From contig CAYOLQ010000021.1 in assembly GCA_964404825.1 (NCBI GenBank), positions 1 through 44,553 of the forward strand: 44,553 nucleotides of DNA. The letters are read 5' to 3'. This document shows positions 1-7,912 of this stretch, one piece after another. The number at the start of each line of letters is the position of its first letter. The stretch's first letter is position 1. The notes beneath the pieces were generated by a model that was not told the DNA's origin, searched no databases, and worked only from the letters and a program-made list of their open reading frames with translations. The stretch comes from JACJXF01 sp964404825 (GTDB lineage Bacteria; Bacteroidota; Bacteroidia; Bacteroidales; GCA-2748055). The translations under genes were made by a program, and so were the position numbers.

Positions 1-479
1 TACACTTTCATTCCGAAACCTTTTGCGATTATAGCCACAATGCGTCCCACGTATCCGTAAGCGTGAATACCTATTTTTTTATTTCGTAATTCGGTACCGG
101 TGGAGCCATCGAATCCTCCCCTGTTCAGGTAAACCAGCATTCCAAAAACCAGTTCTGCAACAGCATTGGAATTCTGTCCGGGGGTATTCATAACCACAAT
201 ACCTTTTTCAGTAGCAGCGGCCAGATCCACGTTATCATAACCTGCACCGGCTCTTACAACTATTTTGAGGTTTTTAGCTACTTGAATTACTTCCCTATCT
301 ATAATATCAGAACGAATTATGATTGCATCAACATCCGCTGCTGCATTGTGTAACTCTGTTTTTAAGGTATATTTTTCGAGTAAAACACATTCATACCCCG
401 CATCTTTAATTACCGTTTCAATTGCCTTCACGGCCACTTTTGAAAACGGTTTATCCGTAGCAATCAAAATCTTTCTCAT
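1..479 (-). CDS. serA: D-3-phosphoglycerate dehydrogenase, partial (C-terminus beyond window)
   Basis: First step of phosphoserine synthesis: oxidises 3-phosphoglycerate to 3-phosphohydroxypyruvate with NAD. Translation from the ATG at 479 gives about 159 residues beginning MRKILIATDKPFSKVA and runs open to base 1, so the rest of the catalytic and any ACT domain is outside. Visible are the N-terminal substrate segment with VVRAGAGYDNVDLAAA and the NAD loop GIHAYGYVGR, a variant common in Bacteroidota SerA in place of GxGxxG. It follows serC by 19 bases on the same strand, so the two are surely co-transcribed. The identification rests on well-known family motifs and on the serC neighbour. Confidence 0.93.
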   Translation of the reverse strand, partial: MRKILIATDKPFSKVAVKAIETVIKDAGYECVLLEKYTLKTELHNAAADVDAIIIRSDIIDREVIQVAKNLKIVVRAGAGYDNVDLAAATEKGIVVMNTPGQNSNAVAELVFGMLVYLNRGGFDGSTGTELRNKKIGIHAYGYVGRIVAIIAKGFGMKV

Positions 480-498
480 CTTTATTCAACTTTGTTTA

Positions 499-1569
499 TC
501 ATCCCTTTGCCTCAAACTCTTTCATGCAATTTACCAACGCCTGAACACTTTCTACCGGCATTGCGTTATAAATTGATGCCCTGAAACCGCCAACTGACCG
601 GTGTCCTTTAAGTCCTATCATTCCCTGCGATGAAGCAAATTTATTAAAATCTTCTTCCTTATCTGTGTAATTATCATTCATAACAAAGCAAACATTCATT
701 ATTGAACGATCCTCAGGTTTTTCAACAGTTACTTTAAACATTTTATTTCGTTCGATTTCTGAGTACAGAATATCAGCTTTTTTTAGGTTTACCTTATGCA
801 TTGCTTCTACTCCACCTTGTTGTTTGTACCATTTAAGTGTCTGAAGCGCAGAATAAATGGCAATACATGGAGGTGTATTGTACATGGTCTCATTTTCAAT
901 ATGAACCTGATAGCTCATCATGGATGGAATCGGGCGATCCACTTTACCAAGCACGTCATTTTTTACAATAACAAAGGTAAGTCCTGCAGGAGCGAGATTT
1001 TTCTGAGCCCCGCCATAAATCAGAGCGTATTTTGATACGTCGACAGGACGGCTGAAAATATCGGATGACATATCTGCTACCAAAGGAACGTTCACACTTA
1101 AATCTTCTTTAAGTTCGGTACCGAAAATTGTGTTATTTGTAGTAACATGGAAGTAATCTATGTCTGAGGGAACAGTAAACCCTTTCGGGATATAAGCATA
1201 ATTCCGGTCTTTGGAAGAAGCTACAGTAACTACCTCACCAAATAATTTAGCTTCCTTAATGGCTTTTGATGCCCACATTCCGGTATCGAGATATCCGGCT
1301 TTTTTATTCATAAGGTTATAGGGAACCTGCATAAACTGCATGCTGGCACCACCCTGAAGGAACAAAACAGAATACCCTTCAGGAATATGCAGCAATTCCT
1401 TAAATAAGGCAATTGCTTCTTCAGTAACTGCAATAAATTCCTTACTTCTGTGCGAAATCTCCAGAATAGATAATCCTGAACCATTAAAATCCAGAACTGC
1501 TTTTGCAGTGTTTTCTATTGTAAATTGGGAGAGAATTGAGGGGCCTGCATAGAAATTATGTTTCTTCAT
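499..1569 (-). CDS. serC: Phosphoserine aminotransferase
   Basis: PLP-dependent transfer of an amino group from glutamate to 3-phosphohydroxypyruvate, giving O-phospho-L-serine; it can also serve pyridoxal phosphate synthesis. The 356-residue protein has the full family length. It begins MKKHNFYAGPS, carries the phosphate/PLP segment LQGGASMQF near 71-79 and the Schiff-base lysine K190 in YGGAQKNLAPAG, and ends with the GHRSVGGFRASIYNA substrate segment. It lies directly upstream of serA (19-base gap) and has its own promoter candidate in the 134 bases that separate it from the comB-like gene. Confidence 0.97.
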   Translation of the reverse strand: MKKHNFYAGPSILSQFTIENTAKAVLDFNGSGLSILEISHRSKEFIAVTEEAIALFKELLHIPEGYSVLFLQGGASMQFMQVPYNLMNKKAGYLDTGMWASKAIKEAKLFGEVVTVASSKDRNYAYIPKGFTVPSDIDYFHVTTNNTIFGTELKEDLSVNVPLVADMSSDIFSRPVDVSKYALIYGGAQKNLAPAGLTFVIVKNDVLGKVDRPIPSMMSYQVHIENETMYNTPPCIAIYSALQTLKWYKQQGGVEAMHKVNLKKADILYSEIERNKMFKVTVEKPEDRSIMNVCFVMNDNYTDKEEDFNKFASSQGMIGLKGHRSVGGFRASIYNAMPVESVQALVNCMKEFEAKG

Positions 1570-1619
1570 GATAATTTGAATTTGTTATTATTCGGAGTAA
1601 GAATGGTTGATTTTGTATG

Positions 1620-1649
1620 CAAAATTAATAATTATATTACGAATTAAAA
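1620..1649 (-). promoter_or_regulatory. Bacteroidota-type promoter candidate for serC-serA
   Basis: On the minus strand TAATTTTG (1620-1627) matches the -7 consensus TAnnTTTG. After an 18-base spacer the -33 position reads TTTT (1646-1649) rather than TTTG. The serC start lies about 50 bases downstream. This is a consensus match only; no transcription data are available. Confidence 0.5.
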
Positions 1650-1703
1650 GTAAAAGACCTGCATGGTTAATAAAAAGGAAGCATTTGTTAACTAATTCAC
1701 AAT

Positions 1704-2441
1704 CTATTTAAAACCCTTGAGTTTAATAAGGTAATCGTTTTTTAATACCGGGATAATGCGCGTCAGATCAGATGTCAGACAATATTCGATAACATCATCA
1801 AGTCCGTTCTTTTTGAGGCGGTGTCTCTGAGCAGCTTTCTCCACGTACCCCATCAGATCAAATTTTGCAATATTCCAGAGATCAAGGGAAGCATGAGCAG
1901 AATCGCATACTGTATCGAATTTGCCGGTTTGGATAAGATGATCAACCATAGCTCCGGCAAAAAGTGTGTCTTCAAGGTTAAATTTATTTTTCCAGCCTGC
2001 ACAGAGAACAAGAACATCTCTGGAGGATTCAACAGCATAATCGCACAATGCGGTGAGGTTCAGAAATGCTCCGATAAGTACTTTATGACCCGATGAAGCC
2101 AGCTGAACAGCTTGTGTTCCGTTGGTGGTACTGTAAACAATATGCTGATCTTTAACCCTTTGTTCCGTAAAGTTGAATGGGGAGTTCCCGAAATCGGCAA
2201 AATCCTTTACAATGCCATCGCGTTCTGCAGCTACTTTGTAACCGTTTGATTTCCATTCTCTGGCCTCTTCGAGAGTGCGGACAGGAATAATCCGTTCAAC
2301 CCCGTTCATAAAGGCAGTGCATATTGCTGAGGATGCCCTGAGAATATCAGTTACAACAACAATTGCCTCAGGGTTCTCAAAATATGGATATAATGCAGGC
2401 GAGAAACATACTTCAATCTTACACTTATCTACCCCTTTCAT
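1704..2441 (-). CDS. comB: ComB-like 2-phosphosulfolactate phosphatase family protein
   Basis: A member of the ComB phosphatase family, which in methanogens dephosphorylates 2-phosphosulfolactate on the way to coenzyme M. The frame stays open upstream into gcvT, but the start at 2441 (MKGVDKCKIEVCFSPALYP) fits the family N-terminus and leaves a 10-base gap to gcvT; it gives 245 residues. Visible family segments are IVVVTDILRASSAICTAF near 27-44, VYSTTNGTQAV and VLVLCAGWKNKFNLEDTLFAGAM. Bacteroidota are not known to make coenzyme M, so the substrate here is unknown. Its place between gcvT and serC suggests a small phosphorylated metabolite, perhaps tied to serine or sulfonate metabolism (inference). 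Confidence 0.8.
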   Translation of the reverse strand: MKGVDKCKIEVCFSPALYPYFENPEAIVVVTDILRASSAICTAFMNGVERIIPVRTLEEAREWKSNGYKVAAERDGIVKDFADFGNSPFNFTEQRVKDQHIVYSTTNGTQAVQLASSGHKVLIGAFLNLTALCDYAVESSRDVLVLCAGWKNKFNLEDTLFAGAMVDHLIQTGKFDTVCDSAHASLDLWNIAKFDLMGYVEKAAQRHRLKKNGLDDVIEYCLTSDLTRIIPVLKNDYLIKLKGFK

Positions 2442-2451
2442 TTGCGATGAT

Positions 2452-3540
2452 TTACTTTTTATAGAATGGCAAAGTTGTGATTTTCGCTTTAATATCCTTT
2501 TCACGAATCCGGATAAATATTTCACTTCCCGGCTTTTCAAATCCGGTTTTCACATAAGCCATGCCTATTCCTTGTTTGAGCATGGGCGACATGGTTCCGG
2601 AAGTTACTTCCCCGATAATTTCTCCTTTTGAGTCTGCAACCTGATAATGCTGACGGGGGATCCCTCTGTCAACCATCACAAAAGCAACCAGTTTTTTCTT
2701 CAGGCCATTACTTTTCTGTTTTTCCAGATATTCCCTGTCAATAAAGTTGTTTCCGGGATTGAATTTGGTTATCCAACCCAAACCTGCTTCGAGGGGAGAG
2801 GTTGTGTCGTTGATATCGTTACCGTACAGACAATATCCCATTTCCAGACGCAGGGTGTCTCTTGCAGCCAGCCCAATCGGTTTAATTCCGAATTCTTCAC
2901 CAGCCTTCATAATTTTTTCCCAGATACCAGCAGCAACATCATTATAAAAGTACAATTCAAACCCGCCGGCACCAGTATATCCGGTTGCTGAAATAATTAC
3001 ATCCCCGACACCGGCAAATTCAGCGGTAGTGAAGGTATAATAAGGCATTGATAAAAGATCGGTTTTTGTCAGTTTTTGAAGGGCTTTAGCAGCAAGCGGA
3101 CCCTGAACAGCAACCTGAGAAATCCTGTCGGATGCATTCTCAAGTACAGCTCCTTCGCTGTTCTGACTTACCAGCCAGTTGTAGTCCTTTTCGGTATTTG
3201 ATGCATTTACAACGAGAAGGTATTTTGAATCTTCATAGTAATAAACAAGTAAATCATCAACAATTCCACCTTTACCATTTGGAAAGCAGCTGTATTGAAT
3301 TTTACCCGGAAAAAGAAGGTTAATATCGTTTGAAGTAACTTTCTGAACAAAGGCTTTTGCATTGGGACCTTTCACCCATATTTCCCCCATATGGGAAACA
3401 TCAAATATTCCAAGCTTTTCGCGTACGGTAACGTGCTCATCATTAATACCTGAATATTCTATAGGCATTTCATAACCGGCAAAGGGTACAAGGCGGCCGC
3501 CCAGTTTTTTATGAATCTCGTTGAATGCGGTATATTTCAT
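2452..3540 (-). CDS. gcvT: Aminomethyltransferase, glycine cleavage system T protein
   Basis: Transfers the methylene carbon from the aminomethyl-lipoyl H protein to tetrahydrofolate and releases ammonia. The 362-residue length is normal. The N-terminus reads MKYTAFNEIHKKLGG, followed by VPFAGYEMPIEY, FDVSHMGEI and the conserved acidic pair D95-D96 in GGIVDDLLVYY. The C-terminal barrel has the usual GEVTSGTMSPML segment. It is the first gene of a four-gene minus-strand run (gcvT, comB-like, serC, serA), linking serine formation to one-carbon supply. The other gcv genes are not in the window. Confidence 0.96.
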   Translation of the reverse strand: MKYTAFNEIHKKLGGRLVPFAGYEMPIEYSGINDEHVTVREKLGIFDVSHMGEIWVKGPNAKAFVQKVTSNDINLLFPGKIQYSCFPNGKGGIVDDLLVYYYEDSKYLLVVNASNTEKDYNWLVSQNSEGAVLENASDRISQVAVQGPLAAKALQKLTKTDLLSMPYYTFTTAEFAGVGDVIISATGYTGAGGFELYFYNDVAAGIWEKIMKAGEEFGIKPIGLAARDTLRLEMGYCLYGNDINDTTSPLEAGLGWITKFNPGNNFIDREYLEKQKSNGLKKKLVAFVMVDRGIPRQHYQVADSKGEIIGEVTSGTMSPMLKQGIGMAYVKTGFEKPGSEIFIRIREKDIKAKITTLPFYKK

Positions 3541-3577
3541 TATATCGGATTTATTATTATAATTCTGTTTCCGACAT

Positions 3578-3606
3578 CAAAAGTAGCACTTTTTTCATGC
3601 CTGAAA
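3578..3606 (-). promoter_or_regulatory. Promoter candidate for gcvT
   Basis: On the minus strand TACTTTTG (3578-3585) fits TAnnTTTG exactly and TTTC (3603-3606) sits 17 bases upstream as a near -33 box. The gcvT ATG is about 38 bases downstream. I saw no glycine-riboswitch-like fold in the short leader. Confidence 0.5.
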
Positions 3607-3756
3607 TTTGTTTAAAAGCAGTTCCGGTAATTTAATTTGGACTACATAACACACTTAGAAAAGCCGCTAAAAAGAGGGAACAGTATAGGCCTTTACCTTT
3701 TGCAGCAGTTACAAAAGGGAAGTATGGCTTATAAACATCTGAAAAACAAGTAGTAT

Positions 3757-3806
3757 TGAAAAAATAGCTGAGGTTTAAGTTTGCGGGAAACCTAAGCCTC
3801 AGCTAT
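3757..3806 (-). terminator. Rho-independent terminator of the PorE-like operon
   Basis: A 19-base inverted repeat, ATAGCTGAGG... at 3764-3782 pairing with ...CCTCAGCTAT at 3788-3806, has a GCGGG-region loop and only two non-Watson-Crick pairs. Read on the minus strand it is followed directly by TTTTTTC. It starts 8 bases after the stop of the 692-residue OmpA protein. The remaining bases between 3607 and 3756 hold nothing I recognise. Confidence 0.88.
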
Positions 3807-3813
3807 CAGTGAC

Positions 3814-5892
3814 CTATTTTGAAATTACTTTAAACTCTACTCTTCTGTTTTGCTCTCTTCCGGCGGGAGTGTCATTTGGAGCAATTGGCTGGTTAAATGC
3901 ATAGCCTTTCCATTCGAGTCTGGATTTGTCGATACCATTAGCCACCATATAATCCACAACTGCTTTAGCCCTCTCATCGGATAGTTTCAGATTGATTTTT
4001 AATGAACCAACGTTATCGGTGTGTCCTGATATTTCAAGCCGCACCGTTTCGTTATTTTCCAGGAAAGCAACTACCTGATTTAACTGCGGATAGGATGCAG
4101 CTGTAAGTGTGGCCTTATTGGTTTCGAAATAGATATTTTCAAGCACTACCTTTGTACCCACTTCAACTTTATCGAGCAGGAAATCCCGGATAAATGGCTC
4201 ATCGGTAGTGGCAGAGCTCATATCAACCGCATCGAGGAAGAAGAGATAATCCTTTGCAACAACTTCAACACCATAGGTTTTAGCTTCAAGTAGTTTTGCC
4301 TGATATTCACCTGTTTCAGTAGTGATGGCCGTTGCCACAACTTTTGATTCTGCCGCATCCACAAACTCTAGTTTGGCCGATACCGGTTCATTATTGGCTT
4401 TGTTAAGAACACGACCTTTGAGATAATAAAAGGAATCGACAGGTATGGCATCAGGCATAGAGAAAAACCCTGTTTTCTTATTATCAGGCAGACCAGCAAT
4501 CAAAATATCCTCATTTGCAAGAATCAATTCTTTTTCGGATCCCAGAAATACAAGTTTATACAAATCTTTTGCGCCAATTCCTCCTTCACGGATAGTTGAC
4601 AAGTAAGCGGCTTTTCCGTTAGAAGAAAGACGGAAAAAAAGTTCATCATCCGGAGTATTCACCGGATAGCCCATATTTACGGGATCAGACCAGGTCCGAT
4701 CCGATTTTACTTCTGTTTTAAAAACATCAAACCCACCCATGGTATTATGACCCCGGGATGAGAAATACATTGTATTACCATCGGGGGAGAGAAAAATCCC
4801 CTCCTCATCGTATTTAGTATTGACCAGGCTGCTAAGGTTGGAAGGCTTCATCCATTTTCCTTTAACATTTCTAATAGAAATCATTATATCCTTACCACCA
4901 ATACTAAGGTCTTCGTTTGCTGAAATAAAATAAACAGTATCACCTGACTGGGTAAAACAAACTGAAGATTCTGACTGATCACTGGAAATTTTTGAATTCC
5001 AAAGCTTTGGAGATTTCCATTCACCTTTTTTCAGTTCACTCATGTAGATTTCGCCTCCCTTTTCTTCACCACGGTATATGAATAAATTCAATCCGTCATC
5101 TGATATGTTTACTGCTGCATCATTGTGCTTACTGTTAATTTTTTTATTCAAAGGCCGGGCTGCAGACCATACACCATCTGTAAGAGATGAAAAATAAACA
5201 TCTTCATAGAATTTATTATCATAGGCATTCCTTTTACTTTTCTTAGTTGCAGGTCTGCGGGAAGTGAAATATACCACTGAATCATCAGAAGTAAAAATGC
5301 TGAAATAATCGTCGTAAATCGAATTAATACTATCCCCAAGATTCGAGATTATTAGCCGTTTACGTTCAGCAATTAAATCTTTTCCGTTTTTACATTCAAT
5401 GATCAGTTTATCGATAAAGTCATTTTTTGCTATTGCATCCTGACCACTCAAAGACTTTCTGAAGGTATAGTAATGTTCAACGGCCTTGTCGAATTCAAGT
5501 ACCAGATGGTACGCTCTGCCCAGAAGATAATTTATTTCCGGACTTATATCAGGTTTCTTCTCATAAGCCTTTCTGAAATATTTTATGGCCTCATATTTAT
5601 CATCAGTATAAAGATAACATACACCAATAAGGTAATTGAGTTCTGGGTTTTCGCTATTATACTGGTGAGCAGCCAGATAGAGATCCCTGGCAAGATTATA
5701 AGAGCCTAAACCCTGAGCGAAATACACATCGGCATCCACAATGTTTAACCAGGCATCAAGGAAACCTTCTTTATTGCCTGTTTTAAATTCGCTCTTCTTT
5801 ACTTTTACCTCGTCTTTGTTTTTCTGAGCGAATGTCTGGCTGAAGTTAATTACCAGAATAATTACTATCGAAACTAATAGTCGTAATTTCAT
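3814..5892 (-). CDS. PorE-like protein: TPR, PD40 beta-propeller, regulatory-like and OmpA domains
   Basis: Exported envelope protein of 692 residues. A signal peptide covers 1-22 (MKLRLLVSIV...QTFA); then TPR-like helices at about 60-150, WD40-like PD40 repeats at about 195-445 with blade motifs such as LSPDGNTMYFSSRG, a carboxypeptidase-regulatory-like beta domain at about 488-560, and an OmpA peptidoglycan-binding domain at 580-692 with HTDNVG (D626) and LSDERAKAV (R641). This domain order is that of PorE of Porphyromonas gingivalis, a type IX secretion component, though related OmpA/PD40 proteins do other envelope jobs. It follows a TPR protein by 21 bases and ends at a strong terminator. 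A type IX cargo protein is encoded at 38240-40021, so the system is probably present. Confidence 0.82.
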   Translation of the reverse strand: MKLRLLVSIVIILVINFSQTFAQKNKDEVKVKKSEFKTGNKEGFLDAWLNIVDADVYFAQGLGSYNLARDLYLAAHQYNSENPELNYLIGVCYLYTDDKYEAIKYFRKAYEKKPDISPEINYLLGRAYHLVLEFDKAVEHYYTFRKSLSGQDAIAKNDFIDKLIIECKNGKDLIAERKRLIISNLGDSINSIYDDYFSIFTSDDSVVYFTSRRPATKKSKRNAYDNKFYEDVYFSSLTDGVWSAARPLNKKINSKHNDAAVNISDDGLNLFIYRGEEKGGEIYMSELKKGEWKSPKLWNSKISSDQSESSVCFTQSGDTVYFISANEDLSIGGKDIMISIRNVKGKWMKPSNLSSLVNTKYDEEGIFLSPDGNTMYFSSRGHNTMGGFDVFKTEVKSDRTWSDPVNMGYPVNTPDDELFFRLSSNGKAAYLSTIREGGIGAKDLYKLVFLGSEKELILANEDILIAGLPDNKKTGFFSMPDAIPVDSFYYLKGRVLNKANNEPVSAKLEFVDAAESKVVATAITTETGEYQAKLLEAKTYGVEVVAKDYLFFLDAVDMSSATTDEPFIRDFLLDKVEVGTKVVLENIYFETNKATLTAASYPQLNQVVAFLENNETVRLEISGHTDNVGSLKINLKLSDERAKAVVDYMVANGIDKSRLEWKGYAFNQPIAPNDTPAGREQNRRVEFKVISK

Positions 5893-5913
5893 CGTAACGT
5901 ATATTAAAACTGA

Positions 5914-6948
5914 TTATTTACATTCCTTTAAATACTTTTCAGCTTCTGAAATTCCCAGTTCAAGAGCCTTTTTCCAGTCTGCGCAGGCACCTGAAAGATC
6001 ACCAGTCAGTTCCCGTACCAATCCCCTGTTAAGGTATGCTTTGGCAAAATTATTATCTGCTAACAGAATCTGATCATAAAGTAAAATTGCTTCAGAATAG
6101 GCTTCTGTCTTGGATAAACCTGCTGCCTTATTATTAATTGCCGGAATGTAATTCTGCTGTAATTCTATTGCTCTGTTGAAATCTACCAATGCTGAATCCG
6201 GCTGACCCAGATAATATTTAGCGGTTCCGCGGTTATTGAGTGCAATGAAAAACTCCGGATCAAGCTTTACCGCAACGCTATAATCAGCCATGGCTCCTTC
6301 ATAGTCACCGAGAGCTATTTTCACGCTTCCCATATTATTAAAAGCGAGAGGGAAATCGTTCTTATAATTTATTGCCATTCTGTAATCGTAAAGTGCACCC
6401 TGCATATCACCAATTGCCCTTTTTGCTGTTGCCCTGTTATGATATGCGAGCGGATAATCCGGCTGCAACTCAACTGCAGAGGTAAAATCTGTTATGGCTG
6501 TCGGGTAGTTTTGCATCAGAAGATAATAAAGTCCGCGATAGTAATATACCTGAGCTTGCCTATATCCCTTTAAAATTGACTCATTAAGTTTGTTAATAAG
6601 TAATTGTGATGTATCGGAAGCAAAAGGCAAATAACCAAGATAAAAGTCAGGTTCGCCGTTCTTTGGATCTTTTTGGCCAGCCAGTGTGAAATCCCTGATT
6701 GCCTCATCAATTTTTCCGAGTTCTACCTTTACCTTTCCTCTCTGGATTAAAGCTTCATTTAACCCGGGATCAAGGTCCACAGCAGCATCAAGGTATGTAA
6801 GTGCTGCTTCGAAATTAAGATTTCTTATGTTTTCAACAGCTGAATTATAGGCTGTTTTTGCATTTTTCTTGTTTTTATCACTTACTTGTGCGAAAAGCTG
6901 AGGAAAAACGAGTAAGAGAGTGAACAAAATCAGAAAAAATTTCTTCAT
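5914..6948 (-). CDS. Exported tetratricopeptide-repeat protein
   Basis: A 344-residue protein with an N-terminal signal peptide (MKKFFLILFTLLLVFPQLFAQ) followed by about eight TPR units over roughly 25-340. Repeated cores such as DFTSAVELQPDYPLAYHNRATAKRA are only part of each unit and show the usual W/L/G/Y/A/P pattern. No catalytic motif is present. TPR arrays bind other proteins, and being the upstream partner of the PorE-like gene (21-base gap) it probably works with that protein in the periplasm or outer membrane. No lipobox cysteine follows the signal peptide. The exact partner is unknown. Confidence 0.85.
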   Translation of the reverse strand: MKKFFLILFTLLLVFPQLFAQVSDKNKKNAKTAYNSAVENIRNLNFEAALTYLDAAVDLDPGLNEALIQRGKVKVELGKIDEAIRDFTLAGQKDPKNGEPDFYLGYLPFASDTSQLLINKLNESILKGYRQAQVYYYRGLYYLLMQNYPTAITDFTSAVELQPDYPLAYHNRATAKRAIGDMQGALYDYRMAINYKNDFPLAFNNMGSVKIALGDYEGAMADYSVAVKLDPEFFIALNNRGTAKYYLGQPDSALVDFNRAIELQQNYIPAINNKAAGLSKTEAYSEAILLYDQILLADNNFAKAYLNRGLVRELTGDLSGACADWKKALELGISEAEKYLKECK

Positions 6949-7121
6949 AATCTGGATTTATTTGAATCATTAAAATCTGTCACTAAAATCAGGATGAATA
7001 GCAAAGAGGTAAATAAAACATTTTTAATTCTAAAATTAAAAAAATAAATTTACTTTTAATTAACAGTATGTACAATAGAATTTCGTAATTCGCATTATTA
7101 TTTTTTATAAAGCATAAATTC

Positions 7122-7134
7122 AGGAGGTAATTTG
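7122..7134 (+). promoter_or_regulatory. Strong Shine-Dalgarno before a TTG start
   Basis: AGGAGG at 7122-7127 lies four bases before TTG at 7132-7134, which opens the Hpt gene. Strong Shine-Dalgarno sites are uncommon in Bacteroidota, and here one decides the non-ATG start; the next in-frame ATG would remove the start of the Hpt domain. Confidence 0.7.
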
Positions 7135-7491
7135 GAAAAAACAGATTTAACATACCTACATAGTATGTCAGGTGGAAATTATGAGCTAATTTTGGAAATG
7201 ATTGATATTTTTATAGCTCAGGCAGAAGAAATATGGATTGAAATGCAGGAATTGTATACAAAAAATGACTATGATTCCCTGGGAAAGCTGGCACATAAAG
7301 CAAAATCTTCGGTAGCGATAATGGGTATGGCGCCCTTATCCCTTACTCTTAAAGATTTTGAACTGGACTGCCAGAATTTGAAAAATATTGAAACATATCA
7401 GAGCAAAATAGATTTTTTTAAATCTGAATGTCTTATAGCTATTGAAGAATTGCAGAAATACAAGAATAATCAGTTAATGCAAAAAAAATAA
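7132..7491 (+). CDS. Histidine phosphotransfer (Hpt) domain protein
   Basis: A 119-residue stand-alone Hpt protein that would relay phosphate between response-regulator receivers. The start is TTG with AGGAGG upstream. The sequence opens with DLTYLHSMSGGNYELILEMI, the usual first Hpt helices, and carries the phospho-accepting histidine H55 in KLAHKAKSSVAIMG. The C-terminus is a helical, charged tail. It is followed five bases later by a STAS protein, so phosphorelay and partner-switch inputs are coupled in one transcript. No hybrid kinase is nearby, so its donor must be encoded elsewhere. Confidence 0.88.
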   Translation: MEKTDLTYLHSMSGGNYELILEMIDIFIAQAEEIWIEMQELYTKNDYDSLGKLAHKAKSSVAIMGMAPLSLTLKDFELDCQNLKNIETYQSKIDFFKSECLIAIEELQKYKNNQLMQKK

Positions 7492-7496
7492 CAATT

Positions 7497-7835
7497 ATGC
7501 TTAAAATTGAATACCACAATGATGTAACTGTTGTTTCATTTAAGGACGTTAATCGCTTCAATGCTTTAATTGCCGAGCAGGTTAAAGAAGAAATGAAAGC
7601 CCTTTTTACCTCACCGAATACAAAATTAATTTTAGACCTAAGTGGTATTCAGTTTATTGATAGCTCGGGATTTGGAGTATTTCTTTCCATAATGAAAACA
7701 GCCAACAATAATTATGGCTATTTTAAAATTTCCAATATTAACGAGGAAGTAATGGAACTTTTCAAACTTCTTCAGTTACATAATGTTTTTGAGATCTATA
7801 ACAAAAGAGAAGACGCTCTCAAAAGTTTCTCCTGA
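7497..7835 (+). CDS. STAS-domain anti-sigma factor antagonist
   Basis: A 112-residue single-domain STAS protein of the SpoIIAA/RsbV type. The family core LILDLSGIQFIDSSGFGVFLS places the phosphorylatable serine at S56, matching SpoIIAA S58. Such proteins bind a partner kinase or anti-sigma factor when unphosphorylated. It lies five bases after the Hpt gene and is convergent with clpB, separated by 77 bases without a clear terminator. No RsbW-type kinase or PP2C phosphatase lies nearby. A second STAS protein is found at 24081-24428. Confidence 0.9.
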   Translation: MLKIEYHNDVTVVSFKDVNRFNALIAEQVKEEMKALFTSPNTKLILDLSGIQFIDSSGFGVFLSIMKTANNNYGYFKISNINEEVMELFKLLQLHNVFEIYNKREDALKSFS

Positions 7836-7912
7836 TTATATTTCTGCTTTATTTTATAGAATTTTTCAATCCGGGAGCACTTCTTTATCCTGTGGCTTGT
7901 TTTCCCTGATCA

